From: Vibrio sp. JPW-9-11-11
Lineage (GTDB): Bacteria; Pseudomonadota; Gammaproteobacteria; Enterobacterales; Vibrionaceae
Length of the DNA: 64,000 bases
Assembly (NCBI RefSeq): GCF_013369335.1
Contig: NZ_SZQJ01000036.1
Location: forward strand, 124,001-188,000
Direction: 5' to 3'
The notes under the pieces are model-generated. The model worked only from the letters and a program-made list of their open reading frames with translations, ran no database searches and was not told the origin of the DNA. Below, piece after piece: positions 44,617-52,780 of this stretch (positions are counted from its first letter, which is position 1; every line of letters begins with the position of its first letter). The translations under genes and the position numbers were made by a program.

Positions 44617-45336
44617 ATGAATACCATGACCTTAGATTCCCCCCAAAATCTCAGCCGTTCAAGACTGTTCTGGCAAGGCACCCTCGCCATGATACCGTTA
44701 AGCATCGCCGTCATCCCGTGGGGGCTACTCGCTGGATCATTTGCCATTGAGTCCGGTTTAACCATTGCAGAAAGCCAAGCGCTCTCGGCAATTTTGTTTG
44801 CCGGTTCCGCTCAGTTAGTCGCCACTGGAATGTTTAAGGCAGGGGCCTCACTCGCAACCATGCTACTCGCGATATTCTTTATCACTTCTCGTCATCTACT
44901 TTACAGCGTTTCAATGCGTGACAAGATTAAGCCTTTACCCCTTAAATGGCGCTTAGGGCTGGGCTTTCTTCTCACCGATGAACTGTTTGCGATATGTGGT
45001 CAACAGTCAGACAAGCAGTTCAATCGTTGGTACGCGCTCGGGGCGGGCTTGAGTTTCTACCTGTGTTGGAACTTAGCCACCCTAGCGGGCATCGTTGCTG
45101 GCCGCTATATCCCCGCGATGAATGAACTGGGCTTAGAGTTTGCCGTGGCAGCCACCTTTATCGCAATCGTCGTGCCCAACATTAAAACTTCTCCTGTGGT
45201 GATGGCGGTTTTGGTCTCTCTTGTGCTTTCGGTATGGTGCACCGCACAACAAATAGAGTCTGGACTGATGATCGCTAGTGTCGGCGGCATGCTGGCTGGC
45301 TACCTCACGGAAACACTGCGCGGAGGCAAACAATGA
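44617..45336 (+). CDS. azlC: AzlC-family branched-chain amino-acid exporter, large subunit
   Basis: This 239-residue inner-membrane protein matches AzlC/YgaZ: GTLAMIPLSIAVIPWGLLAG, SALSAILFAGSAQLVATGMF and FITSRHLLYSVSMRD are conserved. With AzlD it exports branched-chain amino acids or analogues (as YgaZH exports valine in E. coli). The start is taken at ATG 44617 on the basis of protein alignment; the ribosome-binding site is weak (AAAGA), and an ATG at 44584 would add 11 residues. It overlaps azlD by 4 bases. Confidence 0.92.
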   Translation: MNTMTLDSPQNLSRSRLFWQGTLAMIPLSIAVIPWGLLAGSFAIESGLTIAESQALSAILFAGSAQLVATGMFKAGASLATMLLAIFFITSRHLLYSVSMRDKIKPLPLKWRLGLGFLLTDELFAICGQQSDKQFNRWYALGAGLSFYLCWNLATLAGIVAGRYIPAMNELGLEFAVAATFIAIVVPNIKTSPVVMAVLVSLVLSVWCTAQQIESGLMIASVGGMLAGYLTETLRGGKQ

Positions 45337-45641
45337 TCATGCTATCGATACTCGCGATGACGGCTTTAGTGTTTTTAAGCCGCTATCTATTTTTAGAGCC
45401 CCGTTTACCACTGAGATTAAACCCTCAAGCGCAGCGGTTACTCACGTATTCAAGCCCTGCGGTTTTAACCGCCATTTGGGCACCTATCGTGTTCATGCCT
45501 GAGCAGGAGCTCTGGTTATCGCCAAGCAATCCTTACCTGATTGCCGCCGTGGTCGCTGCGGCTCTCGCTTGGAAAAGCAAGAACGTCTTGCTAACCACGG
45601 TGATAAGCATGCTGCTCTTTCTCGCGTTAAAGTTGCTTTAA
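45333..45641 (+). CDS. azlD: AzlD-family branched-chain amino-acid exporter, small subunit
   Basis: This 102-residue membrane protein has about four helices with the AzlD marks LSRYLFLEPRLPLRLNPQAQ and SSPAVLTAIWAPIVF. It is the small partner of AzlC and overlaps it by ATGA, so both are translated together. Its stop codon overlaps by 4 bases the stop of a 37-residue reading frame on the other strand. Confidence 0.92.
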   Translation: MIMLSILAMTALVFLSRYLFLEPRLPLRLNPQAQRLLTYSSPAVLTAIWAPIVFMPEQELWLSPSNPYLIAAVVAAALAWKSKNVLLTTVISMLLFLALKLL

Positions 45642-45751
45642 CCGAAAAATAACACCAAGACAACCAAGCCGACCCCCATAACCGCAACGTACTTGGCCAA
45701 CAGAGCCAAATTGTTGCTTCCCCCGTTGGGCGACCGATTACAACATCCCAT
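45638..45751 (-). CDS. Small membrane protein of 37 residues, RBS inside a terminator
   Basis: Translation gives a 37-residue protein with a polar head (MGCCNRSPNGGSNN) and one membrane helix (LALLAKYVAVMGVGLVVLVL) ending in FFG. The ATG at 45751 has a perfect GGAGG seven bases upstream. That GGAGG is the 3' arm of the intrinsic terminator of the FAH gene, and the T tract is the spacer. The twin Cys at residues 3-4 could carry a modification or bind metal. I cannot name a family. The clean start signal and well-formed membrane helix argue for a real gene; homologues in other vibrios would settle it. The end overlaps the azlD stop tail to tail. Confidence 0.65.
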   Translation of the reverse strand: MGCCNRSPNGGSNNLALLAKYVAVMGVGLVVLVLFFG

Positions 45752-45786
45752 AAAAAAACCTCCAATTGATCACTCAATTGGAGGTT
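45752..45786 (-). terminator. Terminator of the FAH gene that also carries a ribosome-binding site
   Basis: A perfect 13-bp stem aacctccaattga/tcaattggaggtt (45757-45786) with a 4-base loop is followed leftward by seven T. The 3' arm in the RNA reads GGAGG and is placed exactly as a Shine-Dalgarno sequence for the ATG at 45751. The 5' arm, with CCUCC, masks it when folded. Confidence 0.9.
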
Positions 45787-45818
45787 AATCCTTATCCCAA
45801 GGGCAAAGTAAAGCGCTT

Positions 45819-46433
45819 TTATTGCGCTACCCACTCTATTTCTATCAATGTCTTATCAGCTGATTTTAGGCGAGCTAGAAACACATCCCCTTGATGCACT
45901 TCACCCACCCCTTGCGGCGTGCCCGTCATAATGATGTCGCCGTCGCACAACGTCGTGTAACTGGAGAGCTCTTCTACTATGGTCTCTGGTGAATACATCA
46001 TCTGCTCGACCGAGCCTTTTTGTACTCGGACACAGTTGATAAACAGCTCGATTTCTAACGAATCAATCGCGATCCCTTGTAACGAGATAAATCGACTAAA
46101 TAGCGCCGAACCGTCAAAAGCCTTGGCACGCTCCCACGGCAAGCCTTTCTGTTTAAGTTGCGACTGCAGCTCGCGCTTAGTGAGATCTAAACCGACTCCT
46201 ACCGCGCTCAATCTCCCTTGTTCAACCACAAAGCAAATCTCGCCTTCATAGTGAAGCGGCTCTTGATGATAGGCGTGTAATCGAGTGGTAATCGATGTTG
46301 CAGGTTTGGCAAACACCACCATTTGCTCTGGCACCGCATTGTTGAGCTCATGGATATGCTCAAGATAATTGCGACCCACGCATAAAATCTTTCCGGGTTG
46401 GATCGTTCGCTCTTCAACCTTCACACTGTACAT
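45819..46433 (-). CDS. Fumarylacetoacetate hydrolase (FAH) family protein
   Basis: This 204-residue enzyme is of the YcgM/FAHD1 type. It shows GKILCVGRNYLEHIHELNNA, PVFFxKP-like MVVFAKPATSI, the metal ligand block HYEGEICFVV, and GDIIMTGTPQGVGEVHQGDV. Small members of this family cleave acylpyruvates or decarboxylate oxaloacetate with Mg2+; the substrate here is unknown. KAFDGSALFSRFI corresponds to the lid and substrate loop. It is followed by a strong terminator that seems to control the small downstream reading frame. Confidence 0.9.
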   Translation of the reverse strand: MYSVKVEERTIQPGKILCVGRNYLEHIHELNNAVPEQMVVFAKPATSITTRLHAYHQEPLHYEGEICFVVEQGRLSAVGVGLDLTKRELQSQLKQKGLPWERAKAFDGSALFSRFISLQGIAIDSLEIELFINCVRVQKGSVEQMMYSPETIVEELSSYTTLCDGDIIMTGTPQGVGEVHQGDVFLARLKSADKTLIEIEWVAQ

Positions 46434-46598
46434 GCCATCTTCCTTGATTCATTTGACTGCCAACATTCTAATCAAAATGTGAAGTAATTGAATGATTCAG
46501 CAACATTTTTTGAGGTTTGATCCCAGCTTATCTCACAACATCTAGCTTGGTTCTGTGATCACAAAGCCTTACTTGCCTATTTCTCGTGGCAAGCAATA

Positions 46599-46622
46599 AA
46601 GCCCTCGGCGAAGCGAGGGCTT
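46599..46622 (-). terminator. Intrinsic terminator after malM
   Basis: A 9-bp stem aagccctcg/cgagggctt with a 6-base loop lies 21 bases past the malM stop, with TTTATT following leftward. Confidence 0.8.
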
Positions 46623-46642
46623 AGATTGGACAGTATCATCGC

Positions 46643-47464
46643 TTACTTAGCGTTTACCGCTTTAATAAACGCTTGTTGCGCCCCTTCTACATTAAGGGAT
46701 TTCGCTTCTTCGAGTAAGCTCAGGGCTTTGTCGAGATTGTTCTCAGCTACCGCTTTTTCAATACCACGGATATAGTAGTTTCTAGTGTCCTCTAGAACAG
46801 CAACTTGTGGTGCTTTAGTTGTAATCACACTAGAGCCAGTATGTTTATTAACAGAAAGGCTTAAAGGCTCAATGCTGATTTCGATTTCACCAAAATCTAC
46901 ATGTTTTGCGATAGGATCCGGAATTTTTGGCGGGTCATTTCTTTTGGCAATCGCCATCGCTTTAGCAGGATGAATAAGAACCGTTTCAGCCATTAAGTCT
47001 GACGCAGTTGTATAAACGACAAAATTGAGACGATTTACGCTTTCAGGCACTAAAAATTCCACATCACCTGATAGTGCTTCTCCGAGTATGAAATCATCTC
47101 TGTTGTATGAAAAATGTGACGAGTCAAAATTTTGTATTAAGTTAAAATCCTGATCATACACTGCTAGATTTGGGGCAAACACCGTAAGCTCGTTAACAGG
47201 CGACTTCAAAGAGATTTTGAGCCCCACATAATCACTGTCTATCGAGAACACACCTACAGGGCTTTCAGTTAAGGAGTTAGACAGGGTCTGAGAACGATGA
47301 TCGATTGTCATTAACAATCGGTTTCCATTCACTTCTTGCCAAGATAGGTCAGATACATTCGCGACTTCTTTCACAGTAGTTCGAGGAGCAATAACTGTTT
47401 CAGCAGGTGAGACACATCCACCCAATAAGAACGCTGCAAATAAGGTCGAAGCAATTCTCTTCAT
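46643..47464 (-). CDS. malM: MalM-family maltose regulon lipoprotein
   Basis: This 273-residue protein has a lipoprotein signal (lipobox LLGGC, Cys at residue 17). A periplasmic domain of the MalM type follows, with SWQEVNGNRLLMTIDHRSQT near the front, SPVGVFSID and YYIRGIEKAVAENNLDKALS near the end. MalM is encoded after lamB in enteric bacteria and vibrios and is induced with maltose, but its molecular role is not established. AAGGA precedes the ATG at 47464. It follows lamB in the same transcript, separated by a 66-base gap with a hairpin. Confidence 0.9.
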   Translation of the reverse strand: MKRIASTLFAAFLLGGCVSPAETVIAPRTTVKEVANVSDLSWQEVNGNRLLMTIDHRSQTLSNSLTESPVGVFSIDSDYVGLKISLKSPVNELTVFAPNLAVYDQDFNLIQNFDSSHFSYNRDDFILGEALSGDVEFLVPESVNRLNFVVYTTASDLMAETVLIHPAKAMAIAKRNDPPKIPDPIAKHVDFGEIEISIEPLSLSVNKHTGSSVITTKAPQVAVLEDTRNYYIRGIEKAVAENNLDKALSLLEEAKSLNVEGAQQAFIKAVNAK

Positions 47465-47482
47465 ACTAAATCCTTAATACCA

Positions 47483-47512
47483 ATAAGCAGGCCATCTCAC
47501 AAAGATGACCTG
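47483..47512 (-). promoter_or_regulatory. Intercistronic hairpin between lamB and malM
   Basis: A 12-bp stem with one mismatch (agcaggccatct/agatgacctgct) and a short loop sits between the two genes. There is no T tract, so it probably lowers malM expression or stabilises the lamB message instead of ending all transcripts. Confidence 0.6.
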
Positions 47513-47530
47513 CTATTCAACTAACTTAGT

Positions 47531-48880
47531 TTACCACCAAGCTTCTACTTGAGCGCCAACCATTAGGTCGTTATTGTCAACTGACAAATCGCCATTGTAC
47601 GCACTTGCAAATACTCGGATAGCTGGACGAGCCCAAAAACTTGTACCCGCTTGCCACTGTTGTGCGATGGTGATTTTATTCAGATCTTGAGACGAGTCCG
47701 CCCAATATTCGTCTGCTTTGTAGTAACCTAGCTCAAACACTGTGCTCATGGTTTCTGACCACTTATATGAAGGTCGAACTACGGCACTCATGCGTTTACC
47801 ATTGTCCGAAGCACCTTCATCATCAAGGATTGAGTATATAAATGAGTAACCAAGATCCCAAGACTCACCAGAAATTACACCCCAGTCGATGAAGCGCATA
47901 GACTTACGACCTTTTTGACCTTGTTCTAAGTTGTAACCAATCCCCATGTGACTGTTTACACCATAGCCATCCCAGCCAAAACCTTCTGTGTTGTATTGGA
48001 AGATAGCCTTGTTAAAGCCGCCAAAGAAGTTGCCCTGCGTATGTTCAACGGTAAAGCTGTATCCAACTTCATCCAAGCCATAATCACTCACGTTGCCTGT
48101 GCCATTGTTGATAGCAGTTTGCTGTGCGTCAGTGTAGTCAGGTTTAGCAACGAAGAAAACAAAGTCCAAAGAACCGTCTTTATTGGTATTTAAACCAGTG
48201 TAACGTAAGTCTAGAGTTGGAGCCGAAGAGTAAAGCTGCTCTGCTTCTAATGCAGATGACTCATCTTCTGGAGTACTTGAATCATCAACAACGGCTAGAG
48301 GCGCCTTCCACTTTCTATTGAAGATTGCAGCAGAGAACTTGCCATCGCCTAACTCAATGTTCTCAATACCGATACCATCTCCAGAAGTGTTTACATAATA
48401 CATATCTAAAATATGTACATCTTTACGTCCATAGTAACGCTTACCAGCCCACAATGTTTTTCCATCTTCCATGGTGTAGTCGACCCACGCCTCGCGGAAT
48501 GAAGCGCGTTGTCCACTCCAAGGGTCTGACGCATCACCAATATTTTGGAATGAGCTACCTCTAGTGTCTCTTTGAGTAGATGGATCTTCGGCTGTACCGA
48601 ATGCTAGAAGCGTATGTGCATTAAAGCTTCCACCATCACTTGTTTCATAGAGCTTATTTGCATTTAAAATAAACTCGCCATACATGTCACATTCATCACC
48701 TAAGCGGCCAACTACATGAGCCGCAGGTCCGCCATTACCGTAACAAAACTGAGAGCCACCATCTGCATTGAAACCCATTCCAGCACGGAAATATCCATGG
48801 TAATCAACTTCTGCAGCCGCTGCTCCTCCGGCCATTAGTGTGGAAACCACTGCGGCAGCTAATACACTTACTTTTTTCAT
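47531..48880 (-). CDS. lamB: Maltoporin (LamB-type outer-membrane maltodextrin porin)
   Basis: This 449-residue outer-membrane protein has a signal peptide (MKKVSVLAAAVVSTLMAGGA, cut after AAA) and a beta-barrel beginning VDYHGYFRAGMGFNADGG. Typical LamB features follow: ECDMYGEFILNANKL, SFREAWVDYTMEDGKTLWAG, KRYYGRKDVHILDMYY, and a C-terminal aromatic residue (VEAWW) for BAM recognition. LamB lets maltodextrins diffuse through along a greasy slide of aromatics. GGAG precedes the ATG at 48880. The 440-bp upstream region carries several MalT-box-like sequences, so maltose induction is expected. Confidence 0.94.
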   Translation of the reverse strand: MKKVSVLAAAVVSTLMAGGAAAAEVDYHGYFRAGMGFNADGGSQFCYGNGGPAAHVVGRLGDECDMYGEFILNANKLYETSDGGSFNAHTLLAFGTAEDPSTQRDTRGSSFQNIGDASDPWSGQRASFREAWVDYTMEDGKTLWAGKRYYGRKDVHILDMYYVNTSGDGIGIENIELGDGKFSAAIFNRKWKAPLAVVDDSSTPEDESSALEAEQLYSSAPTLDLRYTGLNTNKDGSLDFVFFVAKPDYTDAQQTAINNGTGNVSDYGLDEVGYSFTVEHTQGNFFGGFNKAIFQYNTEGFGWDGYGVNSHMGIGYNLEQGQKGRKSMRFIDWGVISGESWDLGYSFIYSILDDEGASDNGKRMSAVVRPSYKWSETMSTVFELGYYKADEYWADSSQDLNKITIAQQWQAGTSFWARPAIRVFASAYNGDLSVDNNDLMVGAQVEAWW

Positions 48881-49029
48881 TATTTAACTCCATTTAGGGA
48901 TTATTATTCTTTTGCTCTCTCGTTCTAGACTCTGTAAAGGCAGAAACAGATTCGACATAAAAGAGAGGTAAGATGGGAGTTAGGCCCTCGCCTTTCTCCC
49001 CGTTTGTTTCAACTGCTGCAAGATTAACC

Positions 49030-49144
49030 GGGGAGTAGACGCTAAGAATCCTCCAGATGAGAAATAGTTAGGGGGGATGAGAAAGGATGAGAAATCATAC
49101 CCTACGGTGTTTTTAAGTGTTTTGTCACAAAAGTTGGGAGGAGA
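49030..49144. promoter_or_regulatory. Cluster of MalT-box-like sequences between lamB and glgX
   Basis: Sequences close to the MalT consensus GGGGA(T/G)GAGG are GGGGAGTAGA (49030-49039), GGGGATGAGA (49073-49082), AAGGATGAGA (49083-49092, directly adjacent) and TGGGAGGAGA (49135-49144). GGGGAGAAAG lies on the other strand at 48992-49001. The best copy matches 9 of 10. Such arrays are typical of divergent maltose promoters. The 48881-49323 region contains no supported gene. Confidence 0.75.
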
Positions 49145-49255
49145 AAAATCGAATGGAAAGAAAATGGGGCTACAAAATGTCAGATCGCTCACTGTTTGCT
49201 GATAAATAACACAAATAATGAAATTTAATTACAAAACTAATATTTAACAATCAAG

Positions 49256-49271
49256 CTTGACCTAATTCACA
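49256..49271. promoter_or_regulatory. CRP-site-like sequence upstream of glgX
   Basis: CTTGA-N6-TCACA matches 8 of 10 positions of the CRP consensus TGTGA-N6-TCACA. It lies about 50 bases before the glgX start and between that gene and the MalT-like boxes, as expected for catabolite-controlled maltose genes. Confidence 0.45.
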
Positions 49272-49323
49272 CAACACTATTTACTAATATTTTAGTAAGA
49301 GACCATATTAATAAGTTATTAAG

Positions 49324-51273
49324 ATGCAGTGTTCACGTCCATATCCCTTAGGGGCGACACCAGATAGCAAAGGGTGCAATTTCTCGATTTACGCACCTCA
49401 GGCACAAGAGATCCAACTCGCCCTTTTTGAATCAAACGGCGAGTTTAAAACGTATCCCCTACAAGGCGAATATGCGGGTATTAAGTTTACTTACCTAGAG
49501 AAAGTAAAAGCTGGCCAACGCTATGGCTACATTACGCAAGTCAAAGGTAAAGCTCATTTTATCTCCGACCCCTATGCCAAAGCGCTCGATAAACCGCTTG
49601 ATTATCAACTCCCTTTTAGCGCAGAAAAGAGCTTTCAACTGGCAAAGTGTGTGGTCGTTGATGACTCTTTTGACTGGCAAGGCGTTTCTAAGCCGAATCG
49701 CCCGCGAGAAGAGATGGTTTTATTTGAAACCCATGTCAAAGGGGTAACCAAACTCAACCCGAATGTCAGCCCTAGCCACCAGGGCTGCTACCTAGGTCTG
49801 ATTAGCTCAGAAATGTTGGCATTCTATAAACAGCAAAACATCAACACCCTCCAGCTACTGCCCATCGCCGCCTGTATGCACGAGCCACATTTGCTTAAAA
49901 TGAACAAGGTGAATTACTGGGGCTACAATCCTTATCTGTTTATGGTTCCAGACCCAAGATACGCCGAAAAAAATGCGGTCAAAGAGCTGAAAACCACCAT
50001 CCGAGAACTGCACCGTCATGGCATAGAAGTCATTCTCGACGTGGTGTATAACCACACCGCAGAAGGAGGAGCTGATGGGCCATTGTTTAATTTAAGGGCA
50101 CTGGATAAGCGCTTTTACATTAAACATGGTGAGCATTACGCCAACTATACTGGTTGCGGTAATACAGTCGATCTAGCCTATCAACCGGCACTCAATCTGG
50201 TGATGGATACCCTGCGTTACTGGGCGACTGAGTATCAAGTTGATGGCTTTCGCTTCGATTTAGCCGCCACCTTAGGACGCCAAGGCGAGCACTTCAGTCC
50301 TGACGCAGGTTTCTTTAAGGCCGTCGCGCAAGACCCGGTATTGCAACAGGTCAAATTGATCGCCGAACCTTGGGATATTGGCCCTAACGGCTATCAAGTC
50401 GGTAATTTTCCTTTCGGTTGGAACGAATGTAATGACCGCCTACGTGATATTACACGCAGCTTTTGGCGCGGCGACCAAGGCTACTTAAAAGAGTTTGCTA
50501 CCCGCTTAATGGGCTCTCGCGATCTCTACAGCGCAGCAAACTGGCCGTATAAGCTCACCGTGAACTACATTACCTACCACGATGGGTTCTGCATGCAGGA
50601 CCTGGTCTCCTTTAAGCACAAGCACAATGAAGCAAATGGAGAACAAAATCGCGACGGTCATGGTGACAATCGCTCGGATAACTATGGCGTCGAGGGCGAA
50701 ACAGACAACCCACTGATTATTGAGAAACGCGAAAAGCAAAAACGTAACTTTATGGCTAGCCTGCTGTTTGCGTTTGGTATTCCACATATTCTAACGGCTG
50801 ATGTGCTGTCTCAAAGTCAACAAGGCAACAACAACGCCTACTGCCAAGATAATGAGGTAAGCTGGCTCAACTGGCAAACCAGTGACACAAAACAACGTTT
50901 TAAAGCTTGGCTTGCCGATATGGTTCAAGCCCGTCAACAATATATGCTGCCTTTCATTCGCGCCTTTAGTGGCAAGAAACGCAACCAAAATCGTATTTTT
51001 TGGCGTCGCATTGACGGCAGTTTTATGGAACATGACGACTGGAATCAGCTCAGCTCTGTGGCACTTCACCTAGGTATTGGTGAATCGGGCGATGAGCTCT
51101 TTTACTGCATTAACCAAACTAATGCGCCTGCTCGATTTACGCTACCGGAAAGCAATAACAGCTGGACCATGATCTGTAATACCGACAGTCACGATCTGCA
51201 CCAAACCATTGACCAAAAACAAGTACTGGTCGCACGCGCCTCACTAGCAATTTTCTTTGCCGAAGGTGAGTAA
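49324..51273 (+). CDS. glgX: Glycogen/maltodextrin debranching enzyme GlgX
   Basis: This 649-residue cytoplasmic GH13 enzyme of the isoamylase/GlgX group hydrolyses alpha-1,6 branches of limit dextrins. An N-terminal CBM48-like domain (YPLGATPDSKGCNFSIYAPQ) is followed by the barrel with DVVYNHTAEGG, VDGFRFDLAATLGR (nucleophile Asp), LIAEPWDIGPNGYQVGNFP (acid/base Glu) and YITYHDGF (third acid). Length matches E. coli GlgX (657). It is not in a glycogen operon here; it diverges from lamB across MalT-like boxes, so it probably debranches imported dextrins. No strong ribosome-binding site is visible before the ATG at 49324. Confidence 0.92.
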   Translation: MQCSRPYPLGATPDSKGCNFSIYAPQAQEIQLALFESNGEFKTYPLQGEYAGIKFTYLEKVKAGQRYGYITQVKGKAHFISDPYAKALDKPLDYQLPFSAEKSFQLAKCVVVDDSFDWQGVSKPNRPREEMVLFETHVKGVTKLNPNVSPSHQGCYLGLISSEMLAFYKQQNINTLQLLPIAACMHEPHLLKMNKVNYWGYNPYLFMVPDPRYAEKNAVKELKTTIRELHRHGIEVILDVVYNHTAEGGADGPLFNLRALDKRFYIKHGEHYANYTGCGNTVDLAYQPALNLVMDTLRYWATEYQVDGFRFDLAATLGRQGEHFSPDAGFFKAVAQDPVLQQVKLIAEPWDIGPNGYQVGNFPFGWNECNDRLRDITRSFWRGDQGYLKEFATRLMGSRDLYSAANWPYKLTVNYITYHDGFCMQDLVSFKHKHNEANGEQNRDGHGDNRSDNYGVEGETDNPLIIEKREKQKRNFMASLLFAFGIPHILTADVLSQSQQGNNNAYCQDNEVSWLNWQTSDTKQRFKAWLADMVQARQQYMLPFIRAFSGKKRNQNRIFWRRIDGSFMEHDDWNQLSSVALHLGIGESGDELFYCINQTNAPARFTLPESNNSWTMICNTDSHDLHQTIDQKQVLVARASLAIFFAEGE

Positions 51274-51280
51274 CTCTATC

Positions 51281-51318
51281 CCTCCTTACCAGTGGCATCT
51301 TTTTGACTGGTGAGGAGG
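51281..51318. terminator. Long hairpin after glgX
   Basis: A 13-bp stem with one G-T pair (cctccttaccagt/actggtgaggagg) and a 12-base loop lies 8 bases past the stop. There is no T tract, so it may stabilise the message instead of terminating. Confidence 0.5.
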
Positions 51319-51400
51319 CAGATATTGGCAAATTCCCACCTATCGACTTGATTTACTGAGTATATCGCTCAACAATAGCACCAACGACTAAGAGGTGCTT

Positions 51401-52267
51401 ATGTCCGACAAAATCTCGACCACAGCCTTAGCAAAACTAAAAGGTATCGACATCAAACAGCTGTTTAGCGACTTAAAATCCGCCGGTTATATCAATCGCG
51501 CCGATGACGCTTGGCTGCTGACTGAACTTGGCCGAAAATTTGGTGGGGAAATGGTCGAACACGCCAAGTTTGGCCCCTTCATCGTTTGGCCGAAAAACTT
51601 GCTGATCGATCTCACTGCCACCAGTGGCAAAACCTTGAGTGCGACCCAAATCGGCCAGCGCTTCGCGCTCAGCGCCAAGAAGATTAACCAATTACTGCAA
51701 GAGCTTGGTTGGATTACCAAAAAAGACGATGGTTGGCACGTCACTCAGCCTGGGCTGAGCGTCGGTGGATATCAACGCGAAGACCAAGAGAGCGGCCAAC
51801 ATTTTGTGGTATGGCATGATTCGATAGCCCGCAATAAGCGCCTCAAGCAATCGGTTATTGAGTTCTCTGGCCAAGACGCCGAAGCCCACGCCACCGACAA
51901 GTCACTGTCAAGTTTTAGACAGAAATTCGAGGCCAAGCACCGAACATTAGACGGCCACTATGTCCGTTCAAAAGGTGAGCTGAAAATAGATAACTGGCTG
52001 TATATGAATGGAATTGTCCATGCCTACGACCGACAATTGCCGATTGATAGCGATGTACTCAGCGACTTCTACTTACCAACCGGAAAAGTGTACCTACAGT
52101 ATTGGGGCAGCGATCATGGCGAGATAGATGCCAACCATCAAGCACAACTGCGTACCATTTATGCCGAACACCATTTTGGACTGATCGAAGTATTCCCAAG
52201 CGAAATCGAAAAGTTAGATGAGGTGCTTCCTGCGCGTTTAAGAAAGTTCGGTATCAGGGCTTACTAA
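51401..52267 (+). CDS. Winged-helix plus PD-(D/E)XK nuclease-fold-like protein
   Basis: This 288-residue protein has two similar N-terminal blocks that look like winged-helix units (LKGIDIKQLFSDLKSAGYIN and LSAKKINQLLQELGWITKKD). The C-terminal domain resembles PD-(D/E)XK nucleases: a conserved Glu in VRSKGELKIDNWLYMNGI, an Asp in DVLSDFYLP, and VYLQYWG where related proteins usually have an Ile/Leu-Glu-Tyr. The apparent Glu-to-Gln change and lack of the Lys suggest altered or lost cleavage activity. It could be a DNA-binding or repair factor; no name is justified. AGAGG precedes the ATG at 51401. It stands alone with its own terminator. Confidence 0.7.
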   Translation: MSDKISTTALAKLKGIDIKQLFSDLKSAGYINRADDAWLLTELGRKFGGEMVEHAKFGPFIVWPKNLLIDLTATSGKTLSATQIGQRFALSAKKINQLLQELGWITKKDDGWHVTQPGLSVGGYQREDQESGQHFVVWHDSIARNKRLKQSVIEFSGQDAEAHATDKSLSSFRQKFEAKHRTLDGHYVRSKGELKIDNWLYMNGIVHAYDRQLPIDSDVLSDFYLPTGKVYLQYWGSDHGEIDANHQAQLRTIYAEHHFGLIEVFPSEIEKLDEVLPARLRKFGIRAY

Positions 52268-52278
52268 TGCCGATAAAG

Positions 52279-52314
52279 ACAAAGCCGACTTCATACAGTG
52301 AAGTCGACTTTGTT
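52279..52314 (+). terminator. Terminator after the nuclease-like gene
   Basis: A 14-bp stem with one mismatch (acaaagccgacttca/tgaagtcgactttgt) ends in TTTGTTGTT. It may also work for the convergent yccF gene. Confidence 0.75.
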
Positions 52315-52333
52315 GTTCCGCCTTAGCAGGCAA

Positions 52334-52765
52334 TTATAGTTTGCCGTAACGAGCTCGCGCGGCTTGTTCTTTAGGCACGACCGTCTTGCCAATCGGCGCC
52401 AACGAAATCAGAGCCAGTTTCAGGTGCTGCAAAGCGAACGGGATGCCGATGATGGTAATAAAGCACGCCACCGCCGACATAATATGCCCAATCGCGAGCC
52501 AAATACCCGCCAATAAAAACCAAATCACGTTGCCTATGGTACCGAGCGGGCTAGTCCCAATGTCGAGCTCATTAGTCAGCTCATTACGACTGATCGCTTC
52601 TTGACCAAACGGGAAGAAGGAAAAGTTTCCCATCACCAAACAGGCACGACCCCAAGGGATACCGATGATACTAATAAAGGCCAGTAGACCAAAGAACCAC
52701 CACATCAGCCCCATGATCACGCCACCACACAAAAACCAAATAATATTACCTAAAATTCTTAACAC
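52334..52765 (-). CDS. yccF: YccF-family inner-membrane protein
   Basis: This 143-residue membrane protein consists of two similar halves, each with GNIIWFL/GNVIWFL followed by a helix and SIIGIPWGRACLVMGNFSFF or TIIGIPFALQHLKLALISLA. This internal duplication is the mark of the YccF (DUF307) family. The E. coli member has 148 residues and no clear function, though some homologues sit beside transporters. Three to four membrane helices are expected. It is the last gene of a leftward group with the monooxygenase-like gene 15 bases upstream. Confidence 0.9.
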   Translation of the reverse strand: MLRILGNIIWFLCGGVIMGLMWWFFGLLAFISIIGIPWGRACLVMGNFSFFPFGQEAISRNELTNELDIGTSPLGTIGNVIWFLLAGIWLAIGHIMSAVACFITIIGIPFALQHLKLALISLAPIGKTVVPKEQAARARYGKL

Positions 52766-52780
52766 ACTGCGCTCTCCTGG

